Assembly: GCA_016936975.1 (NCBI GenBank)
Contig: JAFGWU010000039.1
Span: 1-64,000 of the forward strand
Reading direction: 5' to 3'
DNA length: 64,000 nt
DNA from: Bacteroidales bacterium
GTDB lineage: Bacteria > Bacteroidota > Bacteroidia > Bacteroidales > GCA-2748055
Position numbers and translations under genes: made by a program. The notes beneath the pieces were generated by a model. The model was not told the origin of the DNA, did not search any database, and saw nothing but the letters and a program-made list of their open reading frames with translations. Shown one piece after another: positions 17,066 through 25,932 of this stretch (position 1 is its first letter; each line of letters opens with the position of its first letter).

Positions 17066-18811
17066 ATGGAAATCATGAAAAAAATATTGATAATGTTCCC
17101 GGTGCTGATTATTGTTTCCCTATCAGGATGTGAAAAAGTGCTGGACAAACAGGATCTCAATGCACTGGATGATGATGTCTGGGAAAGTGTTTCCCTGTCG
17201 ACTCAGTACCTGAACAAGTTGTACCAGGATAACATGCCGGGCTTTTCCCTGGGCACCAATTCAGGTTATTCGGATGAGACCTTTTACGACAATGATTTTG
17301 TTTACGGTTTGCTGATTGAGAGCAGTGTGGGCAATTTCAGTCTGGCCACCTTTAACAAGATCCGGAACATCAATCTGATGATCGAGGGGGTGGAAAGCAG
17401 TTCGATTGACGAGGAAAGCAAGAATCTTCTTGGTGCCCAGGCTCATTTTCTGAGGGCATGGCGTTACTGGGAACTGGTAAATCTCTATGGAGGGGTTCCC
17501 ATGGTGCTGGACGTTCAGGATCCCTGGTTTGATGAACTGAATATACCCAGGAGCAAGACGTCGGAATGTATCGATGCAATTGTTTCCGACCTCGATGAGG
17601 GTATTCAGAACCTTCCCGCACGGTATATCAATCCCGACGATTACGGCAGGATAACTAGTGTGGCTGCTGCTGCCATGAAGGGCAGGGTACTCCTGTTCTG
17701 GGCCAGCCCCTCATTCAATCCCGAGAATAAAGCCGAACGCTGGCAGAGGGCTTATACCGCTAACCTGGAAGCGAAACAGCTTCTGGATGATGAAGGTTAT
17801 GGACTGCTGGATGATTTTTCTCAGATCTTCCTGGTGGAGGGTAATGCGAACACCGAGGCGATCATGGTGCGATCCTATGATGATACTTACATCTACGGCG
17901 GCTGGGAAGCCTCTGTCCGACCGCCTTCAGGCGGGGGCAACGGCTCAAATGCACCCACATGGAACCTGGTAAAGGCCTTTCCCATGGCAAACGGAATGCT
18001 GCCCGACGAAGCCGGTTCGGGCTATAATGCAACCTATTACTGGCAGAACAGGGATCCCCGGTTCTATCATACCATTGCCTATAACGGGTGTGAATGGGAA
18101 CTGACCGGCAGGGAAGAGACTGTCCAGTGGACCTATTTCCTGAACAGCCAGGAAGACCGCCGGACCCCCTCAACAGGTTTTTACTGCAGGAAAGGAAGTA
18201 ACCCGGAGATCCATAAAGACAATACAGACAGAACACCCACCGACTGGATTGAAATTCGGTATGCGGAAGTTCTGCTGAACCTTGCAGAGTGTGCCAATGA
18301 GACCGACAGGATGAACGAAGCCTATGATCTGCTGAAACTGGTCAGGGAACGTGCGGGAATTGAACCGGGGGCAAACAATATGTACGGATTAAAGGAAAGT
18401 ATGACAAAAAGCGAAATGCGGGAAATAATCATGATCGAACGACAGGTGGAACTGGCATTTGAGAATAAAAGGTACTGGGATCTCCGCCGGAGAAACATGT
18501 ATATTGAAAGCCTGGGAGCCTATACGCCAAAATTGAACGGGACCCAGAGAATGGGTATTATCGTGATGCCGAAACCACCGCTTCAGGCTGAGGATATAGA
18601 CACCATCAGAAATACCATAGATGTCAACTCGGCAGATTATACAACCTATTTTATGGTTATACCAAAAAAACTGGATACACAATATAAAATCAACTATCTC
18701 CAGCCCAAGTATAATTTCTTTGCAATTCCGCAAAATATCCTCGACAGGAGCCCTGCAATAAAACAGACCCTGGGTTGGGAGAATGGTGAATTTGATCCGT
18801 ACGAGGAATAG
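17066..18811 (+). CDS. SusD/RagB-type glycan-binding lipoprotein
   Basis: 581 residues. Lipoprotein signal ending SLSGCEK; the second ATG at 17075 is an equally good start. SusD features: LDKQDLNALDDDVWESV at the mature N terminus, LLGAQAHFLRAWRYWELVNLYGGVPMV (about 120-147), IRYAEVLLNLAECANETD in a TPR-like helix, and the C-terminal IMIERQVELAFENKRYWDLRR. The C terminus carries the usual RGDPR-type region in variant form (LQPKYNFFAIPQNIL). It forms the lid on the SusC barrel encoded 12 bp upstream and binds the glycan at the cell surface. The ligand is inferred to be a pectic oligosaccharide from the surrounding lyases and glycosidases. Confidence 0.96.
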   Translation: MEIMKKILIMFPVLIIVSLSGCEKVLDKQDLNALDDDVWESVSLSTQYLNKLYQDNMPGFSLGTNSGYSDETFYDNDFVYGLLIESSVGNFSLATFNKIRNINLMIEGVESSSIDEESKNLLGAQAHFLRAWRYWELVNLYGGVPMVLDVQDPWFDELNIPRSKTSECIDAIVSDLDEGIQNLPARYINPDDYGRITSVAAAAMKGRVLLFWASPSFNPENKAERWQRAYTANLEAKQLLDDEGYGLLDDFSQIFLVEGNANTEAIMVRSYDDTYIYGGWEASVRPPSGGGNGSNAPTWNLVKAFPMANGMLPDEAGSGYNATYYWQNRDPRFYHTIAYNGCEWELTGREETVQWTYFLNSQEDRRTPSTGFYCRKGSNPEIHKDNTDRTPTDWIEIRYAEVLLNLAECANETDRMNEAYDLLKLVRERAGIEPGANNMYGLKESMTKSEMREIIMIERQVELAFENKRYWDLRRRNMYIESLGAYTPKLNGTQRMGIIVMPKPPLQAEDIDTIRNTIDVNSADYTTYFMVIPKKLDTQYKINYLQPKYNFFAIPQNILDRSPAIKQTLGWENGEFDPYEE

Positions 18812-18921
18812 AGAGTTTCAAAATTGAGAATTACCGACGGGGAAATGATCTGGTGCTCATATGCAATAAAGGATTATTTCATTGTCTGATTATTAACATC
18901 ATAAATACTATTTTAAACATT

Positions 18922-20625
18922 ATGAGTGCAGAAAGAAGATTGATTTATGTTGGAACAACCCTGTTTTACTTTTTATCTTTTAACCTTTCAGGACAATATC
19001 CCTCGGTACCAGGCAATATTAAGCAGGAAACCGAAGTGATAATGCAACGGGCCCAGAAAGCCTCTGATGAAGCATGGGAGAAAGCTTTACCCATCATTAA
19101 TAAGGAGGCTCTGGAAGGAAAGCCTTACATACCCTGGGCATCCAGGCCAACAGATTTGCCACAGGCTAAAATCCCGGCGTTTCCGGGAGCAGAAGGAGGA
19201 GGTATGTACAGTTTCGGAGGCCGCGGCGGAAAGGTAATCACGATAACCAGTCTGGAGGACAGCGGCCCGGGCACATTAAGGGAAGCCTGTGAACAGGGCG
19301 GCGCAAGGATCGTGGTATTTAATGTATCGGGGATTATTCGGATTAAAACCCCCATTATCATTCGTGCACCCTATATTACCATTGCCGGACAGACAGCACC
19401 CGGTGACGGGGTGTTGGTGGCCGGCGAATCGGTCTGGGTAAACACCCACGACGTAGTCATTCGTCACATGCGATTCAGGAGAGGAGAAACTAACGTGGGC
19501 AGAAGGGATGATGCCCTGGGGGGAAATCCGGTCGGAAATATTTTGATCGACCATGTTTCTGCCAGCTGGGGTTTGGATGAAAATATTTCGTTTTACAGGC
19601 ATATGTATGACCCGGGGAACGGCAAACGGGTGAAGCTCGGTACGGTAAATCTGACCATCCAGAACAGCATCTCCTCGGAGGCACTGGATACCTACAATCA
19701 TTCCTTCGGGAGTACCCTTGGCGGAGAAAATGCTTCATTCATGAGAAATATATGGGCCAATAATACAGGGAGAAATCCATCCATTGGATGGAACGGGGTA
19801 TTTAATTTTGTCAATAATGTCCTCTTTAACTGGTGGCACAGAACGGTTGACGGGGGTGACTATACGGCGCTCTATAATATCATCAACAATTATTATAAAC
19901 CCGGTCCGGTTACACCTGAGAACAAACCTGTAGGACACCGTATCCTGAAACCGGAGACAGGAAGGAGCGAGCTGGGAAGGCTGGTGTTCGGAAGGGCTTA
20001 TGTTGATGGCAATATTGTGGAAGGTAATGAAAAAGTGAGTGCGGACAACTGGGATGGAGGAGTCCAGGTTGAGGATCTTCCAAATACGGGTAAGTACAGG
20101 GATCTCATCAGGGTGGACGAGCCGTTTCCCATGCCTTTTCTTACCATACTTCCGGCCGAAGAGGCATACGAATATGTGCTGGAGAATGCCGGAGCCACCT
20201 TCCCGAAACGGGATGCCGTGGATGAACGCATTATAAACCAGGTGAGAACCGGTGAAATTCATTACCCCGACAGTATGGAGGTTCAGACCGGTTCGGAATA
20301 CATCAGGCGCCGGCTTCCCGCTGATTCCTATAAAATGGGAATCATAATCGATCCTCTGCAGGTTGGAGGTTATCCTGAATATAAAGGAACACCCTACAGG
20401 GACAGCGATGGGGATGGCATGCCCGATGCATGGGAAATTAAATATAAAAAACTCGGACTGGATCCGAATAATCCCGGAGATGCGAATGTGGATTGCAATG
20501 GTGACGGATATACCAATATAGAAACTTATATCAACGGGATGGATCCGGAAAAAACAGTAGACTGGACCAACCCTGAAAATAATTATGATACCCTGAAGGA
20601 AAACGGCGGTGTTGGATATAATTAA
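18922..20625 (+). CDS. Pectate lyase, PL1 family, with C-terminal calcium-binding (TSP3-like) repeats
   Basis: About 567 residues from the ATG at 18922; the frame is open further upstream to a GTG at 18853, but the export signal (LIYVGTTLFYFLSFNLSGQ) begins here. The right-handed beta-helix starts at IPAFPGAEGGGMYSFGGRGG, then VTSL-type SLEDSGPGTLREACEQGG, ITIAGQTAPGDGV, VIRHMRFRRGE and LIDHVSASWGLDENISFY, the series typical of Bacteroidota PL1 enzymes that cut homogalacturonan by beta-elimination. The C-terminal DSDGDGMPDAWEIKYKKLGL and CNGDGYTNIETYINGMDP form a calcium-binding linker as in other secreted lyases. No T9SS domain, unlike the PL1 at 28668. Its stop overlaps the next ATG (TAATG). 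Confidence 0.9.
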   Translation: MSAERRLIYVGTTLFYFLSFNLSGQYPSVPGNIKQETEVIMQRAQKASDEAWEKALPIINKEALEGKPYIPWASRPTDLPQAKIPAFPGAEGGGMYSFGGRGGKVITITSLEDSGPGTLREACEQGGARIVVFNVSGIIRIKTPIIIRAPYITIAGQTAPGDGVLVAGESVWVNTHDVVIRHMRFRRGETNVGRRDDALGGNPVGNILIDHVSASWGLDENISFYRHMYDPGNGKRVKLGTVNLTIQNSISSEALDTYNHSFGSTLGGENASFMRNIWANNTGRNPSIGWNGVFNFVNNVLFNWWHRTVDGGDYTALYNIINNYYKPGPVTPENKPVGHRILKPETGRSELGRLVFGRAYVDGNIVEGNEKVSADNWDGGVQVEDLPNTGKYRDLIRVDEPFPMPFLTILPAEEAYEYVLENAGATFPKRDAVDERIINQVRTGEIHYPDSMEVQTGSEYIRRRLPADSYKMGIIIDPLQVGGYPEYKGTPYRDSDGDGMPDAWEIKYKKLGLDPNNPGDANVDCNGDGYTNIETYINGMDPEKTVDWTNPENNYDTLKENGGVGYN

Positions 20626-21314
20626 TGCTGATTGAAAATATGGATGGCAGGAAGAAGTTAAGACAGGGATGTTTTTTACTGGCATTAATGGCTATTGCCG
20701 GAATTCAGCAACTCTGCGCCCAGCCGGATGGTGTTGAGGATATTGATTACTGGAATGTTGTGTCCGGGAGGGCCCGGAAGATCGTTTCGGGAATGGGTCT
20801 GTCCGCTGTTCAGAAGGCTGAAAAAGCAGGGGAATTGATAGCCCTGCAATATTATAATCTGAGGAGTCTGCACGACGAGAGGGATGGCCTGGTTTCTGAA
20901 ACCGGAAGGAGCGTTGGGATAAATCCTGCCAGAAAGGAAAGAATTACCGGAAGGATAAAAAGGCGGACTGACAGGCGTATTCAAAGGCTGCATCAGGAGT
21001 TTATAAAAGATTTATCAGCTGTTCTGGATCCCGGATTAATTGAAATGGTTAAAGACGGAATGACCTATGGGCTTCTGGATCATACCTACAATGCCTATCT
21101 CCGGCTTTTGCCCGACCTCACTGAATTACAAAAGAAAAAAATCAGGGAATGGCTGGTGGAGGCGAGGGAAACCGCTATGGATTCGGGCAGTTCAGAGGAG
21201 AAACACGCCTGTTTCCGGAAATACAGGGGAAAAATAAATAATTATCTTTCTGAAGAAGGTTATGATCTGAAACAGGCTGAACGGGAGAATGCGAAGAGTC
21301 AGGCCACCTGGTAA
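20625..21314 (+). CDS. DUF3826-family exported protein
   Basis: 229 residues. Signal peptide at residues 9-32 (a second ATG is at 20640) ending LCAQ. The mature part is almost wholly helical and charged (DIDYWNVVSGRARKIVSGMGL, RDGLVSETG, RIKRRTDRRIQRLHQEFIKDL, VKDGMTYGLLDHTYNAYLRLLPDLTE). I place it in DUF3826, a family I know only as a companion of pectin lyases in Bacteroidota utilisation loci; its function is unknown. Translationally coupled to the upstream PL1 lyase by a 1-bp overlap, suggesting the two act together, for example as a chaperone or accessory of the lyase (inference). Confidence 0.7.
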   Translation: MLIENMDGRKKLRQGCFLLALMAIAGIQQLCAQPDGVEDIDYWNVVSGRARKIVSGMGLSAVQKAEKAGELIALQYYNLRSLHDERDGLVSETGRSVGINPARKERITGRIKRRTDRRIQRLHQEFIKDLSAVLDPGLIEMVKDGMTYGLLDHTYNAYLRLLPDLTELQKKKIREWLVEARETAMDSGSSEEKHACFRKYRGKINNYLSEEGYDLKQAERENAKSQATW

Positions 21315-21354
21315 GTAAAGGCTTTTTATCAAGGGATAAACATGCAGGAAACGA

Positions 21355-24300
21355 ATGATGGAATCCAGAAAATTTTCAGGCAGCCTTAAAAAAGGCATTT
21401 TTGGTTTTGTACTAATGGTATTGCCGGTATGTGGCGTCCTTTTCGCCCAGGAAGTTACCGAAGTGCCAAAATTTTCAAGGATTTCCGGAGGGTATTTGAA
21501 CCCGGTGCCGGATCAATACGGGAACCGGATCCCCGATTTTTCATATTGTGGTTATAAATCCTCGAATGTTCCTATTCCCGATTTACCGGTCACTCTTGTT
21601 GTCCCGAGACCGGAGGAGGATGCAACGATATTGCTGCAATCTGCAATTGATCATGTGGCTTCTCTAATCCCAGGCCCGAACGGATTTCGCGGGGTTATTC
21701 TGCTGGAACCGGGCATTTACAGACTTAAGGGCAGATTAACCATTCGTGAATCGGGGATCATTATCAGGGGAAGCGGGATGGATGAACAGGGAACGACTTT
21801 GCTTGCTGAAGGAGTTGACCGGATGACCCTGATTCGCATTTCAGGAAAAGATGACCGCCGGGCTGGTCCTGAATATGATATCAAAGACAGTTTTGTTCCT
21901 GTAAATGCTTTTCAGTTCAGGATATCTGATGCACATACACTCAGTTCCGGGGAGCGGATCATGGTTCAGAGACCATCCACGCCTGAATGGATTGATCTCC
22001 TCGGCATGAATGAATTCGGGGGAGAAACCGAATGGCTTGGCTGGAAACCCGGTCAGAGGGATATCTGCTGGTACCGGACGGTTACCGCGGTTGACGGAGA
22101 CATGATAACCGTCGATGCTCCTCTTACCATGTCTCTTGATAAAAACTTTGGAGGCGGCAAAGTGATTCCGTTTAAGTGGTATGGACGGATCAGCCATATA
22201 GGGATTGAGAATTTGAGGTTACAATCGGCGTACGACCGGACAAATCCAAAGGATGAATCGCATTGCTGGATGGCGGTTACTTTTGAGAATTGTGAGGATT
22301 CCTGGGTGCGCCAGGTCCGGTTCAGGCATTTTGCAGGTTCTGCTGTAGCCATTTATGAAACAGCAGGAAAAATTACAGTTAAGGATTGCATTTCGGAGTC
22401 ACCTGTATCCGAGATTGGGGGAGGGCGCCGCTATACCTTCTTTAATATGGGTCAGCAATGTCTGTTTACCGGCTTATACTCCGAAAACGGGTACCATGAT
22501 TTTGCAACCGGGTTCTGTTCCGCCGGACCAAACGCTTTCGTGGAGTGTGAATCCGGAAATTCATACAGTTTCAGTGGTGCCATCGACAGCTGGGCCACAG
22601 GGATATTGTTTGATATCGTGTCCATCGACGGAAACAGGCTGAGTTTTAAGAATCGTGGTCAGGATGCGCAGGGTGCCGGATGGTGTGCGGCCAACTCGAT
22701 GTTCTGGCAGTGCTCGGCCAGCTGGATTGATTGCCACAGGCCGCCGACGGCCTTTAACTGGGCGTATGGTTCATGGGCCCAGTATACCGGTGACGGGTAC
22801 TGGGAAGAAACAGACAGTCATATTTCTCCGCGCAGCCTTTTCTATGCCCAGCTTGCACAGCGTTTGAACCTGCCCCTGGACTCTTTCAGAAATGAATACA
22901 GGCCCGCACTGGGCGGGTCCACCACATCACCCTCCCCCGAGCTGGCCGAAGAGATGACCCGCCTGGCTTACGAAAACGCATTCACTGTTAAGGATTATAT
23001 TCTTACAGCACCGGTAAGGGACCCTATCTCTGCAGACCGAAGCAATGCTGATGTATTTGACAGAGTAAGTGCCGCGGAAGAGAATTCCAGTGTTGAAGAG
23101 AGAAAAAGAGTTGGGATTCTCAACGGCGTAATTTTCAGTGACGGACTTGTGTTAAGCGGCGGACGAGCCAGTGTTCCCTGGTGGAGGGGTGATCCGAGGC
23201 CCTATGCCGCCCGGGTTGCCCGCCCTGCTATCACCCGGTTCGTTCCGGGCAGGTACGGACATGGTTATACCGACGACCCGGAACAGGTTTGTACCATCCT
23301 GAAAGCAGGAAATATGGCCGGACTTGAGCATAATTACGGTCTCTGGTATGACCGAAGGAGGGATGACCATCAACGCATCAGAAGAATGGATGGGGATGTC
23401 TGGGCGCCCTTCTATGAACTTCCATTTGCCAGGTCGGGGATTGGCATCGCATGGGACGGATTGAGCAGGTATGACCTCACACAATATAATCCATGGTACT
23501 GGAGCCGGCTAAAAGCCTTTGCGGATGCGGCAGAGGAAAACGGACTGCTGCTCTTACAGCATCATTACTTTCAGCATAATATTCTGGAAGCAGGGGCTCA
23601 TTATGCTGATTTCCCATGGCGTTCGGCTAATAACATCAATGATACCGGTTTCCCGGAACCTCCGAATTATGCCGGCGACAAGAGGATATTCATGGATGAA
23701 CAATTTTACGACATCGGACATGAAGTCCGACGCAATCTTCACAGGATGTATATCCGGAAGTGTCTTGAGAATTTTGCCGGGAACAGCAACGTTATTCACC
23801 TGGTCAGTGCCGAGTACACAGGTCCCCTGCATTTTGTGCAGTTCTGGCTGGATGTGATTGCAGAGTGGCAGGAAGAAACAGGGCATGATCCACTCGTTGC
23901 CCTCAGCACTACAAAGGATGTTCAGGATTCAATTCTTGCCGATCCGTTGCGCTCCGGTGTTATCGATATCATTGATATACGTTACTGGGGTTACCGGACC
24001 GATGGGACCCTGTATGCTCCTGAAGGCGGGAAGCATCTCGCTCCCAGGCAACATGCCAGGCTGGTGGACCCCGGCAGGAGGGGATTTGAAGAGGTTTACA
24101 GAGCAGTCAGGGAGTATCGCGTCCTTTATCCGGACAAAGCGGTGATATATTCGGAGAATTCCGGTTCAGACCAGGGATGGGCCGTAGTCATGGCGGGTGG
24201 GTCCCTGCCACAGTTGCCTGCAGACCTTTCAGATGAATTCCTGATAAATATGGGAACCATGGAACCGGTTGAATCCGGCAGGGATGATGGAGAGGAGTGG

Positions 24301-24513
24301 ATCATGAGAAACAGAAAAGGTGATATGATTATATACTACAACTCTCCGGATTACAGGTTACCGGATTTGAATCTTTTGAAAAGAAGAAAGCAGGTCGAAT
24401 GGATCGATCCTCTGACCGGTGAGACTATCTCCGGGTTCCGCAATGTCCTGGGAAGGGGACGGACCGTGATCGAGCGTCCCCGGAAGAGTCCGGTTGTGCT
24501 ATGGTTACATTAA
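21355..24513 (+). CDS. Large exported beta-helix plus TIM-barrel-like protein (DUF6298-like)
   Basis: 1052 residues. Signal peptide ending LFAQEV. Residues about 80-470 form a right-handed beta-helix of the lyase/GH28 type (GVILLEPGIYRLKGRLTIRE, GIIIRGSG, GIENLRLQSAYDRT, VRQVRFRHFAGSAVAIYETAG). From about 600 the sequence changes to a barrel-like region with many aromatics (GLEHNYGLWYDRRRDDHQ, RYDLTQYNPWYWSRLKAFADAAEENGLLLLQHHYFQHN, IHLVSAEYTGPLHFVQFWLD, DIIDIRYWGYRTDG, AVIYSENSGSDQGWA), where acidic residues in SAEYTG and YSENSG are candidate catalytic groups. I associate it with DUF6298, seen in pectin loci; activity is unknown. It lies between DUF3826 and the apiosidase gene in the same operon. 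Confidence 0.65.
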   Translation: MMESRKFSGSLKKGIFGFVLMVLPVCGVLFAQEVTEVPKFSRISGGYLNPVPDQYGNRIPDFSYCGYKSSNVPIPDLPVTLVVPRPEEDATILLQSAIDHVASLIPGPNGFRGVILLEPGIYRLKGRLTIRESGIIIRGSGMDEQGTTLLAEGVDRMTLIRISGKDDRRAGPEYDIKDSFVPVNAFQFRISDAHTLSSGERIMVQRPSTPEWIDLLGMNEFGGETEWLGWKPGQRDICWYRTVTAVDGDMITVDAPLTMSLDKNFGGGKVIPFKWYGRISHIGIENLRLQSAYDRTNPKDESHCWMAVTFENCEDSWVRQVRFRHFAGSAVAIYETAGKITVKDCISESPVSEIGGGRRYTFFNMGQQCLFTGLYSENGYHDFATGFCSAGPNAFVECESGNSYSFSGAIDSWATGILFDIVSIDGNRLSFKNRGQDAQGAGWCAANSMFWQCSASWIDCHRPPTAFNWAYGSWAQYTGDGYWEETDSHISPRSLFYAQLAQRLNLPLDSFRNEYRPALGGSTTSPSPELAEEMTRLAYENAFTVKDYILTAPVRDPISADRSNADVFDRVSAAEENSSVEERKRVGILNGVIFSDGLVLSGGRASVPWWRGDPRPYAARVARPAITRFVPGRYGHGYTDDPEQVCTILKAGNMAGLEHNYGLWYDRRRDDHQRIRRMDGDVWAPFYELPFARSGIGIAWDGLSRYDLTQYNPWYWSRLKAFADAAEENGLLLLQHHYFQHNILEAGAHYADFPWRSANNINDTGFPEPPNYAGDKRIFMDEQFYDIGHEVRRNLHRMYIRKCLENFAGNSNVIHLVSAEYTGPLHFVQFWLDVIAEWQEETGHDPLVALSTTKDVQDSILADPLRSGVIDIIDIRYWGYRTDGTLYAPEGGKHLAPRQHARLVDPGRRGFEEVYRAVREYRVLYPDKAVIYSENSGSDQGWAVVMAGGSLPQLPADLSDEFLINMGTMEPVESGRDDGEEWIMRNRKGDMIIYYNSPDYRLPDLNLLKRRKQVEWIDPLTGETISGFRNVLGRGRTVIERPRKSPVVLWLH

Positions 24514-24527
24514 AAAAAACAAAAGTT

Positions 24528-25919
24528 ATGGGTAAATTCTATTTAGCTATTGCATTCATTATGACACTCTGCCTCAGTTGCAGTAATGAAATTGAATCGA
24601 ATCGCCTGGGCAGGCTCGAAGTGTCTGAAAATGGCCGATTCCTCCAGGACGAAGACGGCAATCCTTTTTTCTGGCTCGGAGATACAGGGTGGCTGTTATT
24701 CACAAAGCTGAACAGGGAAGAGGCAATAGTCTACCTCGACAACCGGGCAGAAAAGGGCTTCAATGTGATACAGGCCTCATTGGTTCATGGTATTTCGGCA
24801 AAAAACAGTTATGGAGATTCTGCACTGCTGAACCGGAATATCGCAATGCCGGTAATAACGGAAGGGAGTTCATTTGAAAATGAGGCAGAATATGATTACT
24901 GGGACCATATTGACTATATCATCAGGCTTGCTGAAGAAAGGGGATTATATATGGCCCTGATCCCTGTATGGGGTTCAAATGTGAGGGCAGGATTGGTCAG
25001 CAGGAAACAGGCAGAGACCTACGCATCGTATATCGCAAATCGATACAAAACTTATTCCAATATCATCTGGCTGAATGGCGGGGATGTGCCCGGAAGTGAT
25101 TCAACGGAAGTTTGGAATATCATCGGAGAGACCATTCAGAAAACAGACCCCGATCATCTCGTGACCTTTCATCCCAGGGGCCGTATGCAATCCTCCATGT
25201 GGTTCCATGATGAGGAGTGGCTTGATTTCAATATGTTCCAGTCGGGTCACAGGCGTTATGACCAGGATGATACGGAACTGAACTACGGAGAGGATAACTG
25301 GCGTTATGCCATGGCCGATTATAACCGGGTCCCGGTTAAACCTACCATTGACGGGGAACCATCCTATGAGGGCATTCCCCAGGGACTTCATGATCCGGAG
25401 GAACCCTACTGGACCGATAATGACGTCCGTCGTTATGCCTACTGGTCGGTATTTGCCGGATGCTTCGGATTCACCTACGGACATAACAGCATCATGCAGT
25501 TTTATAAGCCAACGGACCGCCGGCCGGCCTATGGTGCAAAGATTTACTGGACAGAAGCCCTGGACGCCCCCGGTTCCTCTCAGCTGCAACACCTCAAAAG
25601 TCTTATGCTGTCGCGGCCTTATTTCGAGCGGGTCCCTGACCAGTCGCTGATTGCAGGAGATGAAGGCGAGAAATACCACAGGCTCATGGCCACTGCCGGT
25701 AAAAATTATGCCTTTGTGTATACCTATAACGGAAGGAATATTTCAGTGAGTGGCGGTGCGATTCCATCGGACAGTTTAACCGCGAACTGGTTCAATCCTC
25801 GCAATGGAGAGATGAGCCTGATAGGTCGTTATAAAAACAATGATATACCAGAATTTGATCCCCCCGGGGAGATAACTGATGGAAATGATTGGGTGTTGGT
25901 TCTGGATTACCATAATTGA
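24528..25919 (+). CDS. GH140-family apiosidase (DUF4038)
   Basis: 463 residues from the ATG at 24528, chosen because it begins the lipoprotein signal (MGKFYLAIAF to LSCSN, Cys18) and avoids overlap with the previous stop at 24513; an upstream ATG at 24501 exists. DUF4038 features: DEDGNPFFWLGDTGWLLFTKL (41-61) and NVIQASL. The predicted catalytic pair is Asp186 (IIWLNGGDVPG) and Glu277 (PTIDGEPSYEG), matching Asp187 and Glu284 of BT1012. A C-terminal collagen-binding-like beta domain follows (YAFVYTYNGRNISV, NWFNPRNGE). GH140 removes side chains linked through D-apiose from the RG-II backbone, so this gene is one of the strongest pointers to RG-II as a target. Some DUF4038 proteins have other activities. 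Confidence 0.82.
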   Translation: MGKFYLAIAFIMTLCLSCSNEIESNRLGRLEVSENGRFLQDEDGNPFFWLGDTGWLLFTKLNREEAIVYLDNRAEKGFNVIQASLVHGISAKNSYGDSALLNRNIAMPVITEGSSFENEAEYDYWDHIDYIIRLAEERGLYMALIPVWGSNVRAGLVSRKQAETYASYIANRYKTYSNIIWLNGGDVPGSDSTEVWNIIGETIQKTDPDHLVTFHPRGRMQSSMWFHDEEWLDFNMFQSGHRRYDQDDTELNYGEDNWRYAMADYNRVPVKPTIDGEPSYEGIPQGLHDPEEPYWTDNDVRRYAYWSVFAGCFGFTYGHNSIMQFYKPTDRRPAYGAKIYWTEALDAPGSSQLQHLKSLMLSRPYFERVPDQSLIAGDEGEKYHRLMATAGKNYAFVYTYNGRNISVSGGAIPSDSLTANWFNPRNGEMSLIGRYKNNDIPEFDPPGEITDGNDWVLVLDYHN

Positions 25920-25932
25920 AAATTTTAAGCAT

